From the NCBI GenBank assembly GCA_002785985.1, contig NHNU01000006.1, forward strand, positions 971,587 to 1,035,586: a DNA stretch of 64,000 nt, in the 5' to 3' direction. The notes beneath the pieces are model-generated. The model saw nothing but the letters and a program-made list of their open reading frames with translations. It was not told where the DNA came from and ran no database searches. The position numbers and the translations under genes were made by a program. Below are positions 63,302-64,000 of this stretch, piece after piece; position 1 is the stretch's first letter, and each line of letters begins with the position of its first letter. The DNA is from Microcyclosporella mali (taxonomy: Eukaryota > Ascomycota > Dothideomycetes > Mycosphaerellales > Mycosphaerellaceae).

Positions 63302-64000
63302 GATAGGCGTGGGCTTGAGCCGCCGATGTACTGACGATGTGTTTCGTGCACGTTAGTAGTGTTGGGCGGTGGTGGGTGACATGCGGGTTGACTGGTGACT
63401 TCTGCTCGATTTTAGAGTCGCCTCGACGTCTGCTGCATGCGCTCGTGGGCTACAAACAGAGCGAGTGCTGATTCAGAGGTTTTGCTGACTCGTGATTGGC
63501 CGGGTCATCATGATGCTCGTGGGACACTCGTGAAGAATTCTGCAACAATGATCACAATTGCGGACGAAAGAGGCATTAAACACTCACGACAAGCTGGCGA
63601 GTCAGGCGGGCGCCGCACACGACCCACGTGGGCATGACTTATTTACCGACGGTAGGTGAATTGAGCATATGGCGCAGCTTTTACATTCACTTTACCCGCC
63701 CCATCGTTCGATTTATAGCCAGCGCTCCCATCAAATGCCAGCCGAGCCAGAAGACGGGCCCAGACAAGCATGAATTCCGGGCGCTGAGCGAGGCGGCTGT
63801 CGAAAGCTTCTGTTATGGCGAGTATTTATGATGGGAATTCGAGCCGTTTCGCCGCCTCTCTGTCGCCAGGCGCTCACAGGTTTATGCGGTATCAAAATGC
63901 GCATCTCCAGCATTCCGGCACAGGTATCATCTCTTTACCACAATATTATTTTCTCGGCACAGATCCAATACCATGTTACATCTGAGCACAAAGCTGCTCG
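63302..64000. other. Upstream region to the window end
   Basis: This 0.7 kb stretch should include the promoter of the last gene. Short open frames at 63437, 63628 and 63731 have no family resemblance. A gene could begin beyond the window edge, but nothing here shows it. Confidence 0.4.

Noticed and set aside
1..64000. Transposons, CRISPR arrays, rRNA genes, secondary-metabolite clusters or viral insertions
   Set aside because: No transposase, reverse transcriptase, long terminal or inverted repeats, spaced repeats, rRNA sequence, or polyketide or peptide synthetase genes were seen.

Overview
The window is nuclear DNA from a filamentous ascomycete. The genes have few, short introns (about 50 to 110 bases, GT-AG with CTRAY-like branch points). 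They include fungus-specific families such as Stb3, the Set1-complex PHD protein and the Are-type sterol acyltransferase. They sit close together on both strands, often as divergent pairs. Gene content and style point to a Dothideomycete, perhaps Mycosphaerellales/Capnodiales; this is inference and I cannot name a species. I see no transposon, rRNA, tRNA, CRISPR array or secondary-metabolite cluster. This is ordinary housekeeping territory.

Layout, 1-20 kb: an uncharacterised mitochondrial protein, DNA ligase I (CDC9), a MIX23/Cid2 protein, the CCR4-NOT subunit Rcd1/Caf40, a formamidopyrimidine-DNA glycosylase, a GT31 glycosyltransferase, cystathionine gamma-lyase (CYS3), TAF7, an ankyrin-repeat protein and APS kinase (MET14).
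20-40 kb: an acidic disordered protein, the glycine-cleavage T-protein (GCV1), V-ATPase subunit C (VMA5), a coiled-coil protein, a CLC chloride/proton exchanger (GEF1-like), ethanolamine kinase, a sterol O-acyltransferase, a nucleoside hydrolase and the PP2A scaffold subunit (TPD3).
40-64 kb: Phe-tRNA synthetase beta, the PHD protein SPP1, polyprenol reductase (DFG10), an NmrA-like oxidoreductase, a conserved fungal protein that may be broken, a ferric-reductase-type oxidoreductase, Stb3, the LSM-domain NatC subunit, two small unknown proteins, mitochondrial Asp-tRNA synthetase and a large unknown protein with a cysteine cluster.

The genes do not form one pathway. Loose functional neighbours are the first three genes (all with possible mitochondrial products), CYS3 with APS kinase (sulfur metabolism), and DFG10, the acyltransferase and ethanolamine kinase (lipid metabolism). 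The most interesting signals are in gene structure: a probable dual-targeted DNA ligase whose PCNA-binding motif is split by an intron; two mutually similar introns in the gene at 48320-49612, whose spliced frame carries a TGA where the family seems to have tryptophan; stop-free 51-base introns in Rcd1; and a GC-AG intron in the acyltransferase. All exon models were made by hand from splice signals and frame continuity, without transcript data.
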